Positions 34,441 to 46,180 are shown, counted from the stretch's first letter. The stretch is 64,000 nt of DNA from Setophaga petechia (GCA_024362935.1 JANCRA010000008.1:35992557-36056556); one strand, 5' to 3'. Translations and numbers: made by a program. Notes: generated by a model not told the origin, from the sequence alone.

Positions 34441-36049
34441 GCTATGCCTTACTTTTAAAATATTTTAAGACATCTCAATTGAAATGTCTTTTCTTGACTG
34501 CCTTCTCCTCTTGACAGAGGCTTTTGACATTTTAAAATGGTTTGTGAGATATTCAAAGCCTATCAGATATATAGAGAATTCTTTTAACCAGCGGATCCCT
34601 CCAAGGATTTCCAAATTTCTCAAAATTGCACTAGAAATTAGATACAAGGCATTGTCAGTACCCACTGATAATTTGTATATTAGTGTCTGTGAAACTCCTC
34701 TGTATACTTAAACATATTTCTTCTATACCACACTGCTTTAGCCAAATAATTGTGTTTCAAGAAATAACATCTGCCAAGTCCAAAGGCTCTCATCAGGCAT
34801 TCACTGGCCAGTACATATTACCTTAACACACACATACATACATAAATATTTCCTTTCACTTACAAAATCATAATAATTAGTGGTTACTCTTAAATAAAAA
34901 TAATTCTAAACAGGCTAAAAGGAGAGGGAGAAAACACCTTTAAGCCTGTTATTTCTTAAAGTCACTGTTCCTGTGAATCTTGTATTACTGTGTTTACTGT
35001 TAGGCTTGTCACCATTTATTTTGATTAAGAGGTGTTATACAGACTTTTTAAATGAGAAGAAATAAATCCTCCTGTCTTCATCTCTTTCTACCCCACTGTG
35101 TAGGGAATGGTGGTATAAGTTTCATTATATGGAGAGAGAAGTTGATCTTTAATAGAGTAGACATTCTCTGCAGAGCTACACTTTACAGCTTTTTCTCTAT
35201 ATTTTACTCTCCATTTGGTAAATCTAATTTCAGATGGGAAGCTTCAGATCAAGAAATAATCATATGGTAAAACATAATAAATGCAGAGTATTTATCACAA
35301 AACGTTATTTGGTTTTGGTACATAATTTTTCCCCTACTGCTCAGATATAAGAGACTTAATAAGGAACAACATGAGTTGAAGAATAAGAGGAGTATTGAAG
35401 GAACACAGAAATAGTTGATGCTGTTCATTAAGCTGCATTCTCTCAATTTTATTTTTCATTCTCTTTTCTCCTTTTTTGCTTTTATTTTCCGGTTTTTTTT
35501 CTTGATTTTTTTCCCACTTTAAACCATTGCAATGAACTGATACATTTCAAATATGTTTGTCTACTAGGGAAGTTCTTTTTTACTAAATTATGATTTATAT
35601 AGTTATAGTCACCCTGAAGTGTACCTGAAATAAAAAAGTAGTTTTTCAGAGATGACACTTAGAAAATGGATGGTCCTACAGTGTTGTGTACTTATATTCT
35701 TTGCATATGGAAGACTCAAAGAAAGAAATAGGGAAATAGCTTGAAGAAACAATCTAGAGGATGATACAGACAGACAGAAAGCTAACATGTGAAAATGGGA
35801 GTTCATAGCTATCAGTGATGTGTTCAGCATGCCATAAATCACAGATATTTATGTAACCATTTTGCCCAGAGCATCTCTTATGACGTTGAGCAGCACTCAG
35901 TGTCTTATAACAAGCTTACAATCTTTAGTACAGGGGTGGGTGAACTAAACACATTATCTGCTTTTGTTCAGCTCAGTTGTTCATGTAGTCCTTGCAGTAA
36001 TGCCAAAAAGACCCAGATACTGCCTTGGGCAGATGGTACTGGTGCATCA

Positions 36050-36135
36050 TGGGCTTAAGAGTAACACCTTTTGTGTTAGGCTAATACGATTACACTGACA
36101 CTGTACAATTACTCCAGGAAACCACGCAGAAGTAA
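36050..36135. promoter_or_regulatory. candidate conserved block with TAAT-NNN-ATTA dimer site
   Basis: Positions 36082-36092 read TAATACGATTA, two inverted TAAT cores spaced by three bases. This is the P3 site bound by dimers of paired-class homeodomains (known from SELEX studies of that family). The surrounding 80 bases have balanced composition, no low-complexity runs and a CpG in an otherwise CpG-poor region. Function and conservation are inferred. Confidence 0.3.
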
Positions 36136-37444
36136 TCATCAGGCAAAAAAAATTAATATTAATTCCAGATTCTGAAGACATAACATCAAAACCTGAATGA
36201 GATAGATGTTACAAAGTTTTTTTTTTTTATTAGCATCTTGGTGATATTACACTAAAAGTGAATTCTTGCTTTCATCAGGAAACAGAAATGGTTTGTGAGA
36301 TGATTGAGAAAACACTTTTTTTCCTTCTGTGATTATTGATATTTGTGCTTTCCCTTGTAAAAATGTGCTTGTATTTTCTAATATATGGGTAAAGGTAACT
36401 ATTATGTAGATTCTGACTTTTTACACCTCACTCAAAATTCCAAAGCTGTTTCAAAGAACAAACTTCTTTCAGTTGAAAAATACAAAGTTTTTTTTAAAAA
36501 ATGACGATTATCTAGATCCCGGTGAAAATGGTTTGATGTGCTTTTCTCCAGATTTTCTTCATTTTTCATCTATAAAAAAAATACTAATTCAGAATATTCC
36601 TCAGAATCTGTTACTGATAAAAGTAAGAAGCATGTGGTTTTGTGTATTACTGTCATTTCTAGTGTTATAATTGGGCCATCATATTTAATATACTTAATGT
36701 TTATATCTGTTGACAGAACTAATTTTTTTATCTGTGTCCAAGTATGTCTGTAGGTATGTGTTAGCCACAGTTTCTAAGCTAAAGATTCAATTTTTATTTC
36801 TCCTCTCGATTTCTTTATTTTGGTCTCAGTTTTGATCTAAGATGCAGTCTGGGTAGTGAAAATATTTTCCTTTAACTGTTTTCTTTAATAAATAACCTTA
36901 CAGATATTTCAGTATCTTCTTTTCACTCACCTGAGAAAATAAGAAATATTTTAATAGGTCTACCTTTAGTAAATCCACTTCTAATATCCTGGCATTTTTC
37001 AATACATATCATGTGATGCTGTTTTCATAAAAGGATAAACATGGTCTGATAGACATTCAAATGAGTTAATATAGTTTGATGAAATATTGTCTCTTATCTA
37101 CTGATTTTGTAATTTTTTTCAGTTCTGTGTTAGCTATAACTATAATATGTATCAAAGTCACCTTTCTTAGTGTTCTTTTCTTGTCACTTAGAGCTCTCTT
37201 TTTAGTTTTCCAAAAAAAAGACATTTTCACAGTGTAGGACAAAAAATTTTAAAGTCATTATAAAATGCAAATGGTCAAAATACAACAGGTCAATTTAAGT
37301 TATGCTGAAAGTTTTGCAAATGGCACTCTCAAATACCGTGATGAGATCAGAAATTGCTGTAGACAAATTTATGTCATAGCTAATAAAACAAACTTGTAAC
37401 TTGTTAGAATTTTTAGATGTACTTATGGTACCTCTATTTCATGT

Positions 37445-37552
37445 AGAGATTTTTGAGGGTTTTTTGGGGGTCGGTTTTCCTTTTTCATTTTTGAGGGTTT
37501 TTTGGTTTGTTGCTTTGTTTTGGTTTTATTTGTTTGTTTGTTTTTTTCTTTA
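37445..37552 (+). repeat. T/G-rich low-complexity tract
   Basis: Degenerate GTTT/GGTTTT units on the plus strand end in three GTTT units and a T-run. Two near copies of 'tttttgagggttttttgg' lie at the left end. Confidence 0.75.
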
Positions 37553-37714
37553 AATAAAACTACCATCTTCTTTTCCCCTCTGTTTGCAGCGTGCCTGGTT
37601 GTTATGAAAAGAGCTAGACATCTCCATGACAGCCTATAGCACAGTCGTGTCAGGCAGTGTTGTTTTGCTCTTTAGTCTATGAGTATGATGTAACTCAGAA
37701 TTTTGATCTAATTC

Positions 37715-37799
37715 TGAAATAGATCCTGTTTTGAGCAGAGAGTAAGGCCAGATAACCTCCAAAGGCAGCTTTCAACCTAAAGCATTTTGTCGTTCTATC
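37715..37799 (+). mobile_element. CR1 LINE fragment, extreme 3' end
   Basis: The order 'gatcctgttttgagcag', 'ccagataacctccaaagg', 'ctttcaacctaaagc' and 'ttctat' follows the last 80 bases of CR1 elements. The copy is short and diverged and may extend a little upstream. Confidence 0.7.
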
Positions 37800-39574
37800 T
37801 CACTTATTTAGTGATGTGCTATTCTTCCTCTTCTTTCTCCTCATTTTCTTCTTTCCCCTCTTCCTTTTCTTATTCTTCTTCCTCCTTATTTTGATTTTTT
37901 TCCTACAATCTCAGTCTCTAAAATAAGGTAAGTGCATCTTGTTATCTTTGTTTTCCAAAGGAATTGAGACCTTAGAGACATAGCTGTTATTTGTCTTAAA
38001 AAACCACTAAAGTTAGTCATGATGGTTTGGTAACTTTACTGATTTAATGTTACAGTAAATTTACTGATTTGACTTGCCACTTTTAGTGCAAATGTTGCAC
38101 AAAAAAGTTGCAAATCTTGCATAATTCAGCTTAAATAATAAGCCATAATTAGAACAGTCTTGGTTGGAAAGGAGCTTCAAATTCTCATTAATACCTTTTG
38201 ATCAAAATTGAGTTCATACAGTCAGTTCAAGTAATATAGCCCTATGATTTCTATTTAAGTAAAAAATTTTTAGACGTTTTATCTCTGAATTTGTTTGTGT
38301 AAAATGAAGATAGGAGAATTCCACACTCAAAGTGTTATGGACCAGTTGGTATTTTTCTTAAAAACAGGCAAATTTTTGAGGTCATATAAGATCATATAAG
38401 GGAAAAATTGTAATTTATGTTCAATTATTAGTTAGAATTTTATATATTTTGTAAAACAAAATATGGAAATGATTATAGGAAATTATTAAGGAAGAATAAA
38501 TATTTTCTACTTCAAACTAATCTATAAAATACTTCAAAATTCAAAATTTTGAAGGAACTTTCCTTCAAAAGTACCATATTGAGAGTGGGATTGAAGATGC
38601 ACAGAAGAAATGAGTTATGGTACACAAGATGTTCTAAGGACAGGATCTGCAGGTCATGTAAATTTAGTGTGATAACACTAAAGTGCTCAAGGTTGCCTGA
38701 AATAATAGCAGCATAGAATTATTAATTTACAGCAACAGACTGTAGATGTGAAAAAACCTAAATCTACAATCTGAACTGTCAGTAAGCTGACGGAAAAAGA
38801 TAACTTGGTTAGTGTGTTTAGTCAACTATGATACATTTTTTCTGGTATTCTTATCTCCAAGCAACCAGAAAAAGTCATGTAGTTCTTTATGAATTCACTT
38901 GAACAGAATTCTGGCCCAGACGCACTCAGAACACTTTATTCACACTATCATCCTTTCACTTGCAACTGTGCTTTTATAAGAAATTGCATAAAATATATTA
39001 ATAATAAAAGAATTAGTCACATATTTCTAGGTGAAAATTTCTTTTTTCCTTACTTTCCCTATCTCTTTAAGCTTTGATACATTCTTTTATCTATAAACGC
39101 TATAAAATATCATTGCCAAATATGTGGATAGTATTATAAAAGAGAAACTCAAAATAATTAAATTGCAAGTTCAAATGGAAAGATTTGGGTTGTTCTTTGA
39201 TGCCTTTTTTTATCCTACATTTCTTTGTTTTCTTTCCTTTTCCACTTGTGTTTTAGCTACTGTTCTATTTCCTGTGTAATTTAATTTCTCTTTTTCTATG
39301 TTTTATTTGTCGCTACTACTTAAAGTGGTATGTACATAAATGTCTTAGCTCAGACCAGAGTTGTGCATGGGGGGACTAGATATCCTGATAATTCCACTTA
39401 ACTCTCTTTGGTAGCTTCTAGTAGTCATGAAGAGTGAAAAGCAGATTTTTTTTCAAGGTGTAACTGAACAGAAAAATGTATTGCAGAAGCTGATAGATAA
39501 TTCATTCATGGGATTGGACTGAAGATACTCTAATGTCTGAATATATATGTGTTGTGCAATAAGTATCATCAGTA
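37800..39574. other. AT-rich single-copy DNA, no gene recognised
   Basis: The start (37820-37905) is a polypyrimidine-rich tract of CTT/CCT units. At 38145-38205 'cttggttggaaaggagc' and 'aaattctcattaatacc' weakly resemble a minus-strand CR1 tail, too diverged to call. A small perfect hairpin (10-bp arms, 38532-38541 and 38545-38554) is present. Nothing else was recognised. Confidence 0.55.
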
Positions 39575-39580
39575 CATACA
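39575..39580. repeat. 6-bp target-site duplication, left copy (CATACA)
   Basis: CATACA immediately precedes the LTR and is repeated exactly after it (40206-40211). A 6-bp duplication is the hallmark of ERVK-type (class II) integration. Confidence 0.9.
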
Positions 39581-39985
39581 TGTCGGGACCCAGGACATCC
39601 CTCTGGCTGTCCTGAGCAGCCAAGACCCTTGCCGGGGGGCTCAGAGACCCTGGCACAGAGCCCAAAATGCCTCTGTGAGTTTAATTATGGCCTGTGGAGC
39701 AAATTACCAACCTTACATGAACACCAGCAAGCCACAACAGTTTAAGTAGAATATTAGTGAAGTTATCACAGGGTGAAATATGCATTTTGGGATTTTGGTA
39801 CAGGGGGGTTATGGAGACAAGATGGAGGGAACTGGGTGTGTCCAGCCTTTCTCCTTCTTCTTCCTAGCCTTCATCTTCCATGGTGATGTTGGCACTTTTA
39901 GATTGGTTTAGAGCAGAGGTTCACTGTCTAGCATAGGTGATGGGCATTGGGAAGTAATTGTAAACATTGCACACGTAGTTTGTAC

Positions 39986-39992
39986 TATAAAG
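39986..39992 (+). promoter_or_regulatory. LTR TATA box (TATAAAG)
   Basis: TATAAAG sits at the expected place in the ERVK-type LTR, about 95 bases before its poly(A) signal. Transcription would start about 30 bases downstream, just after the GC-rich CCCCGGGGG segment begins. Confidence 0.7.
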
Positions 39993-40086
39993 ACACAACA
40001 CCACCCCGGGGGCAGGCAGAGTGCCTGTGGCTGCCCTGCTGAGCAGATCTCTGCTGGGCAGAAAGAAAATTTTTTAGATAAGAATT

Positions 40087-40092
40087 AATAAA
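40087..40092 (+). terminator. LTR poly(A) signal AATAAA
   Basis: AATAAA lies in the R region of the LTR, 113 bases before its end, correctly spaced from the TATA box. Confidence 0.65.
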
Positions 40093-40205
40093 AGACCTTG
40101 AGACCGAGAGATGAAGAGCTCTGACTCCTTCTTTAAGCGCCGGGCTGGGAAAAGAGACTTTGGAACTTTTCTCAGGGTCACTCTGACAAACAAATGATCC
40201 CGACA

Positions 40206-40211
40206 CATACA
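40206..40211. repeat. 6-bp target-site duplication, right copy (CATACA)
   Basis: An exact copy of 39575-39580, fixing the right boundary of the LTR insertion. Confidence 0.9.
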
Positions 40212-41113
40212 CTTTATGCCACAAACCTGCTCCAATTTTGCCACACTGGTATAGAAGCAGATTTAGCCTTAGCCTCTTGAACTAGTATTCAATGAAAAAT
40301 AGCTCTCCCACCCCCTGACCAGTTTAAGTAACTTTTGTCAGCTAAACCATCACTATGAGGATGGAGGAAAACTGACAATTTGAAGAGGTGTGTGTGGGAA
40401 TCCACAAAACCAGAAGGTTTTGGGGAAACTGCAAAAGACAGGCCTCAGAGACAGCAGAACCATAATTAGAGCTAAGCAGTAGCCATAAAATTGGTCAGCA
40501 GAAAAATTATGTAGAAGAAGTAGAAAAGTAAGGACAAATAGAAAACTGGTCTGTGTATTAATACTTGTCTAGAATGACTCCCTCAGCTGCTGAAAATTAT
40601 ATCTAGCAAGACATTAGGAAGTTCTAAGCTTAATAATGGAGCTAGCAGTCCCATCCTGTTCATGATTTGTACATAGCCCCTGGCTGGAGATAGTGTGATA
40701 AAAAGACTGCCCTGGGTTCTACCCAGATAGATATTTCCTTTTAAGGTTGTTATTCATATTCTAGTTTCCTGATTATTTCTCCATGCTGCCTCATCTAGAA
40801 ATGAGAGAGATTATTTGTTATTTCTTTCATCCAAATGCAGAACACATGAGTTGTACTTGCTTTCTTTATTTTTTTTAATTGGCTTTCTTAGGTGTTGTTG
40901 TGGTTGGTCCTGTTTCAGCTATCAATCTTCCCAAGTGTCTACAGAACGAAACTGCTGGTGGTGACATATGTACATGTGTGCTTTTACAAAAATGCTATAG
41001 ATGGGAAAATTCAAGCATCTCAATGGGAAAAAAATGGCTGGGCAGGCAGGTTTAAGGTGATAGAAGTCTTGAATAATGGTGACTGGTAGAAAAATTTCAA
41101 GACCTTCTATTAA

Positions 41114-41223
41114 CAAATTAATAATTTCTTTAAAATATTGCACACAAACATTATGTTTCATTATGTAGCAACATAATGAAACATAATGTTTGTGTGAAAT
41201 ATTTTAAAGAAATTATTAATTTG
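41114..41223. repeat. near-perfect palindrome, 52-bp arms, 6-base loop
   Basis: The left arm 41114-41165 and right arm 41172-41223 are reverse complements at 51 of 52 positions. The only mismatch pairs G41140 with A41197. The spacer is TAGCAA (41166-41171). The arms are AT-rich and match no transposon terminal repeat I know, and no target-site duplication flanks them. As DNA it could extrude a cruciform. If transcribed, either strand would give a roughly 110-nt hairpin, long enough for Dicer-type processing. It may have arisen by a template-switch event during replication. Confidence 0.95.
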
Positions 41224-43064
41224 CCTATTCCATTAGGAATTGAGGGCATAAATTAAAAGCTCCCTGCAATCTCTCCACTAAGTGAAAAAGATGGTTTTTT
41301 TTCATTTCCATTCCAGCTCTGAGTGTAGTATTGATGTATGTGTCTTCATTTCTCACTGAACAAATATAAATTTATGGGCAGTTGAATCAAATTTCTAAAG
41401 TGGTTTCACTTTGCAAAGTTCAAATATTTGTATGAATTGATTTTTATATTTACTATAGTAACCATCCAGCAATGAAATATTTGCTGCTAATATATATTTG
41501 TAATTCTTGCTTGCCTAGTGTATCCATTACCAAATAATAATACTGTAGTTTTCCTTCTTCTGTTTATTATGCAAACTCATGCTTATCAGGTTATCAGGTA
41601 TTTTTCTAGAAATTTAATCCTCTTCATCTAATTTCTTTCTTAATGAGTAACTGAGAACATTTTTTTCTGTAATCTCAGTTAAATGCAAAAAAAAAAAGCC
41701 CATCTGTAAGGTTATGGGAGAAAATAGCAAGGTGAATGGGAGCAATGGTATTGGTTTGTCAGATGGCTCAGGAATATCAGACAACACCACCCATGAAGAG
41801 CCTGATTCCACTGCTTTCCTGATAAACCAGTGCTCCAGCATTGGGTAGCTTTAGGATACAAACAGCAGTTGGTGACTAAAAATCTGGCTTAGTGTAATGG
41901 AAAAGTCAGCATGTAAATTTATATCTTTTTGTTTTTTAACTTTGAATGAACAACAAAGAGGGATCAAAACCAGCTTGTCTAACGTATGCATGGGACAGCT
42001 TGTTCTAACTCACGTTACAATTCCAATCAAAATTAAGATTTTTCTTAATTCAAAATATATTTGAAAGCATTTTCTCTATTTGAACGATGAATAAATCTGT
42101 TACAGCAGAGCAACATCCCAATGCATGCAAAGACTCTGGAGGAATTATTATAGAAACTGAGTTGAAGACCTCTGATTCATAAAACATAAGGTTTTTCTAG
42201 TGAAAGCCCCATTTAGGTCAGGGTAGCATGTCTGCTATTACCATCATGGGCAGAGGCTATCTGCTAGGGGGACATGACAAAGCTACATGATGTTTTGCGG
42301 AGTGCACAGTTGCCCTTAAGCATATGGTCTTCTGCTGGTGTTTGAGGAAGCTCTGCTGGAAAGATAATTAGAAATTTTGTGATAAAGTCTCTGCTCTTCA
42401 GGCAAAATAATCATAAGAGTGGTGAATTAATACAAGCAGCAGAACATCAAGAAATATTTAATGTTCTAGAACAACTTACTCTACTTCAAAGTGAGTGGTA
42501 ACAGTGAAATAATATATTCTTTGCCAAGGAACACTGTAATACTACCATTTCTGATGCTACAGAGAGAAATGTGCTTCTCTCCTTTGAATAAAAGTGATTC
42601 TCCACTTACTGGGATAATAATGTTTATGAAAGCTGGAATCAACAGTGCTAAGTAGCTAGAGATGTTCTAAGTTTGTTCATGTGGCATGGTTTGTAGAATA
42701 TTTGTGTTTGTATATGAGATTGACTTGAGAGTCTTAAATCTTAGGTACATATGTTACTTTGTTCTCTTCTTAAAAGAAAAGGAGAAAAAGAGATAATAAA
42801 TGTGCAATTACTAAATGAGTGCTAATGAGTAAATGAGTGTTCCTCTCATCAATATTGTAATCTTGCTCTAAAGCTCTGTGTGCACCACTGATAACTGAGG
42901 TTACTATTGCTTTCCAATGAAAAATGTCTTCAGTCTCTTACTGTGCCATAAGAAGGAAGAAAATATTGCCACACTGTCTGATAATATGAATTATTTTCTC
43001 TTTGCTGAAGAACAGAAATAAGCAATTTGTGAAACATTTGCCTTTCTGCAGATTTATATTTTTC

Positions 43065-43260
43065 AATTGTATGCAAATAGAATTCAAAACACACCACTCG
43101 CAATAAGCTGACCGCAACTGCATCTGTGGTTGCAGTTTACACCAGCCTTTTGTCTGAGCATGTTCTAGTTTAAATGAAAAATCAAATGTGTATGTTTTGC
43201 TTACACCTGGGCTTGTATATAAGGAACCTGGGTGTTTCTGTGTCAATGGTAAAGTTGCTC
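43065..43260. promoter_or_regulatory. candidate conserved non-coding block
   Basis: A block of balanced composition contains a RUNX-type core TGTGGTT (in 'atctgtggttgcag', near 43121-43134) and a TATA-like 'cttgtatataaggaacc' (near 43214-43230). Low-complexity DNA is absent. It has the texture of a regulatory element, but this is inference from appearance only. Confidence 0.22.
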
Positions 43261-43554
43261 CTGCATATTCCTTGCAAGCAAAGAGAAGGAAAATCAGCTT
43301 CTCTTAAAAAGTGTGGCTGGAAAAAGTAAAATTTTAAAAGATGGATGAGGGAGTAGGTACTGCGAAAGAAAACTTAATGGAATTATATGAAAGTGAACAG
43401 AGAATTATAAGGGAGAATATGTCCTTGCTGCTTTATATAAGCATCTCCTCACCCAGTAAGAGATAATTAACTGCTGAGCAATAGGGAGGACAGTAGCTGT
43501 CTGACTGGGGCTATGGTAATACATGCAAAGGAAAACACTTAAGAAAGATGTCAA

Positions 43555-43645
43555 GTGTTTACTATGTCTCGAATAAATAAGCCCGATTTTAAATAGCTGC
43601 TTGTTAAGTGAATTTTTCCCGTTTTACGACTTAAGCAAATTGGTA
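43555..43645. promoter_or_regulatory. candidate conserved non-coding block
   Basis: The block includes two CpG-containing motifs, 'aagcccgattttaaatag' and 'cccgttttacgactta', in CpG-poor surroundings. The second resembles a caudal/Hox-type TTTACGA core. No repeat is recognised. Conservation is not shown. Confidence 0.22.
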
Positions 43646-44245
43646 TTCCTGCTGGCAGAGAGACAAGAAATACTGAATTTAATTATATGGTTTAAGGAAT
43701 AGGTCTTGTATCTTTCATATTGGAATGTTTTAAGGGCTGGATGTGATAGGTTGACTCAATTCCTATAGAGAAAATGTAAAAACCTGAAACATAGAAAAAT
43801 CTAGGATAAGGATTATAATTTGGATTCACACAGAACACTATTTTCAAAAATTATTTTTATAGGGTAAATAATTAGGAAATTACTGGGCAAAAGATACTCA
43901 TATGCTGCTTCTACTCATGTTATATTAAATGAAACAGTTCAACATAAGTGGTCTTTATAAATTCCAAAAAGAGCACTGATATCTCTCTACTGGAATATTT
44001 TATATTGTTTCCTTTTAGGATGCAAGTTTATCCTTAAATTTCATTAAGTACTCTCTGATTTCAGGGATTCCTAGTATAGTCCCTCTTACAGTGCATTTTC
44101 CTGAGTGTTTGCATGTGTAATCTGAGTAAGAAAATGTAAAAAACTTAAACTACAGTTTCAAATATAAACATTCAATTCCCCGAATGTAAAGGTTTTATAA
44201 CTGCATAAAAAATGTAGCAAGGTTATAGGTACATTGGTCACCTCA

Positions 44246-44830
44246 GTGCCTGGGAAGGTGATGGAGCAATTCCCAGGCACACAAAGGTCAAGGCCATAAA
44301 GAATATGATCTTGGATTCACTAGTGAGAAGTCATTCTTGCCTGACTTCACCTCTGTGACAAAGTGTCTTGGTAGAAGAAGGGAGAGCAGTGGGTATTGTC
44401 TACTTAGACTTTAGGAAAATTTTCTATTCTGTCTGCCACAAAAGGCTTACAAAGAAGCTGATAAATATGAGCTAGATGATCAGGCTGTAATGGTCAATTG
44501 AAAACTTGCTAGCAGGGCTCTGAGTAGTGGTGATCACTGTAACAAAGTCTAGTTGGGAGCCACCAGTGTACCGCAGTAGCCAATATTGGATCAAACCCTA
44601 CTAAAATTTTCCATTAATGATGTGGATAAAGAGGTGTGCATACTCAGGACCACCTGGACTTCTGTCTTAAGTTCTGGGCTCCCCAATAAGAAGTCTCAGG
44701 AGGAAGTCCAGCAAATAAGATTATTTGCTTGCACAAGCAATCTTTTAAAGGAAAAGAGTTGGTGTTTCAGGGAATGAAGATCAGACATAGGCAGGGAGTT
44801 TCATGAAACACTAAGAGAGGGGCTAGGCAG
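44246..44830 (+). mobile_element. CR1 LINE ORF2 fragment with internal deletion
   Basis: 44246-44640 follows the 3' half of CR1 ORF2 in order: 'gggaaggtgatggagcaatt', 'gggagagcagtgggtattgt', 'ctacttagactttagg', 'gagctagatgatcaggct', 'gtggtgatcactgtaac', and 'attaatgatgtggat'. It then jumps at about 44640 to the later block 'ttctgggctccccaataag', so several hundred bases of the usual element are missing. The downstream part to about 44830 is weakly similar. The reverse-transcriptase frame is broken by stops and indels. Confidence 0.8.
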
Positions 44831-44959
44831 CTTAGGAGGAAGGAGACGAAGTTATTAGCTGAGAATAAGGTGAATTCATAGGAAACCACTCAACTGCCAA
44901 AAATCAGTAATCAAAAAGGAACTATTAAGAATTAGAAATACAAAATGAGCCAAGCCCAC

Positions 44960-45420
44960 AGAATGGGTCTCTGGGAAGTAACTGCTCAGCAGCTCAGGCC
45001 GTGCAGCTACTCTCTGCTGTCAACGAGTGGCCCATGGGGGCAGAGGCTGCCAGCACCTCTGCTGCTCAGAGATTCAACTTCTCTGTCCTCTGGTCCTCTC
45101 TTCTCAGGAGCCTTACAGACACTGCATTTTCTGTCTTCTTGGAAGCTGGCCTCAAGCCCTGCCTTTGTAAATCTTTGTCTGCCATCCTGCACCATTGCTG
45201 CACGATGGGTGCTCAAGGGGTGAGTAAGAGCTCCCAGCGAGCAGCTCTGAGCGAGAAGCAATCAGCAGCACTGCCAAACTGCACAGGTGGCACCAGGCTG
45301 AACCCATCACATTTATAAAGAGCTGCACTTGGCAGGAGCAGGTGCTGTGCTGGCGGGGACTCCGTGTCAGATTTAATTTACTGGATGATCTGGCTCGGCA
45401 AACATTCAGCATAGATGCTT
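44960..45420. other. GC-richer patch of unknown nature
   Basis: The segment is clearly richer in G+C than its flanks, with open frames on both strands (44945-45223 and 45001-45318 plus; 45007-45261 and 45152-45412 minus). None shows a domain I recognise. The last 100 bases (45325-45420) have balanced composition with CpGs and resemble a conserved non-coding element. It could be an unannotated exon, an old insertion or a regulatory region. It follows directly after a CR1 fragment. Confidence 0.3.
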
Positions 45421-46180
45421 GCTCCTGTCTAATGTTAAGTAGCTGAGTAAATGGGATAGAAGATCTCTACAAGTGTTAAATAGCTGCTGAAAAACACAAG
45501 GTCTTGAAATGTACTAGTGCACAAGAAATATTTTTACTCGTTTGCCTGCTAATATGCCTAATTTGTACATTATATCAAAGCACTATTGCTTCCATATTAC
45601 CCAGGAGCCTGAAAATTTCTCAAAGGTCTGTGTATATATTCCCCAAAAGTCAATTTGTAGAGAAAGCTTTAAGTATGAGCTTCAAAGGCAAGAGTTTGAA
45701 CGAGATCTCAAAAATTTCCATTTTACTACTTTCCAGGATTAAAAAGCAAAATCTGCTCCCACGCAGATTTTTATGAGTTAATTATTTTGATATGTTCTCT
45801 TATTTTTTAAATTACTAAATATATTATCCTTCCTCCAGTTGCATTTTCAGTGAAATAGATACTGATATGAGAGCTAAGGGTCAAATACCATTTTTAAATC
45901 ATACTGATGCTTTGAAGAAATGGTTTGAGGATGGTGAAGGGGATAGAAAATTACAACAGATTTGAATTTAAATAGCTAATCTTGACAGCCTTCTTCTTAA
46001 TTTCATCTTCCAATACATATTTGTCATTTTTGAAGAGTGAAATTTAAGTATGATTCACCTGTATTGTTAGAAATCATTGATTTTTATTTGAACTGGTGTT
46101 ATATAAGAAAAGTATTCCATCTATTATATCAGTGTAGAAGACTTTCACTATTATAGATTGGGATGTTACCAAATGTACCC

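Larger units (their letters stand above)
34441..37714. other. AT-rich single-copy DNA, no gene recognised
   Basis: There is no recognised exon or transposon. The segment includes a short CA/CATA run at 34829-34852, T-rich DNA at 35440-35515, the candidate regulatory block at 36050-36135 and the T/G-rich tract at 37445-37552. Confidence 0.6.
39581..40205 (+). mobile_element. complete solo LTR of an ERVK-type endogenous retrovirus (625 bp)
   Basis: The element starts TGTCGGGACC and ends GATCCCGACA. Its outer eight bases are perfect inverted repeats, with canonical TG...CA ends, and exact CATACA duplications flank it. A TATA box (TATAAAG, 39986-39992) is followed about 95 bases later by a poly(A) signal (AATAAA, 40087-40092), defining U3, R and U5 in plus orientation. 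No internal retroviral sequence is present, so it is a solo LTR. Intact ends and duplications suggest it is fairly young. Its promoter could in principle start transcription rightward. Confidence 0.9.
40212..44245. other. single-copy DNA, no gene recognised
   Basis: The notable content is the long palindrome at 41114-41223 and the candidate conserved blocks at 43065-43260 and 43555-43645, listed separately. No transposon or exon was recognised. Open frames are under about 105 codons and match nothing known. Confidence 0.6.

Noticed and set aside
38145..38205. Minus-strand CR1 tail
   Set aside because: The similarity is limited to 'ggttggaaaggagc' and a few bases. It is possible but too weak to list as an element.
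39350..39420. 'gggggactagatatcctg' as a CR1 tail
   Set aside because: Only one short motif agrees, and the following 60 bases do not follow the CR1 end.
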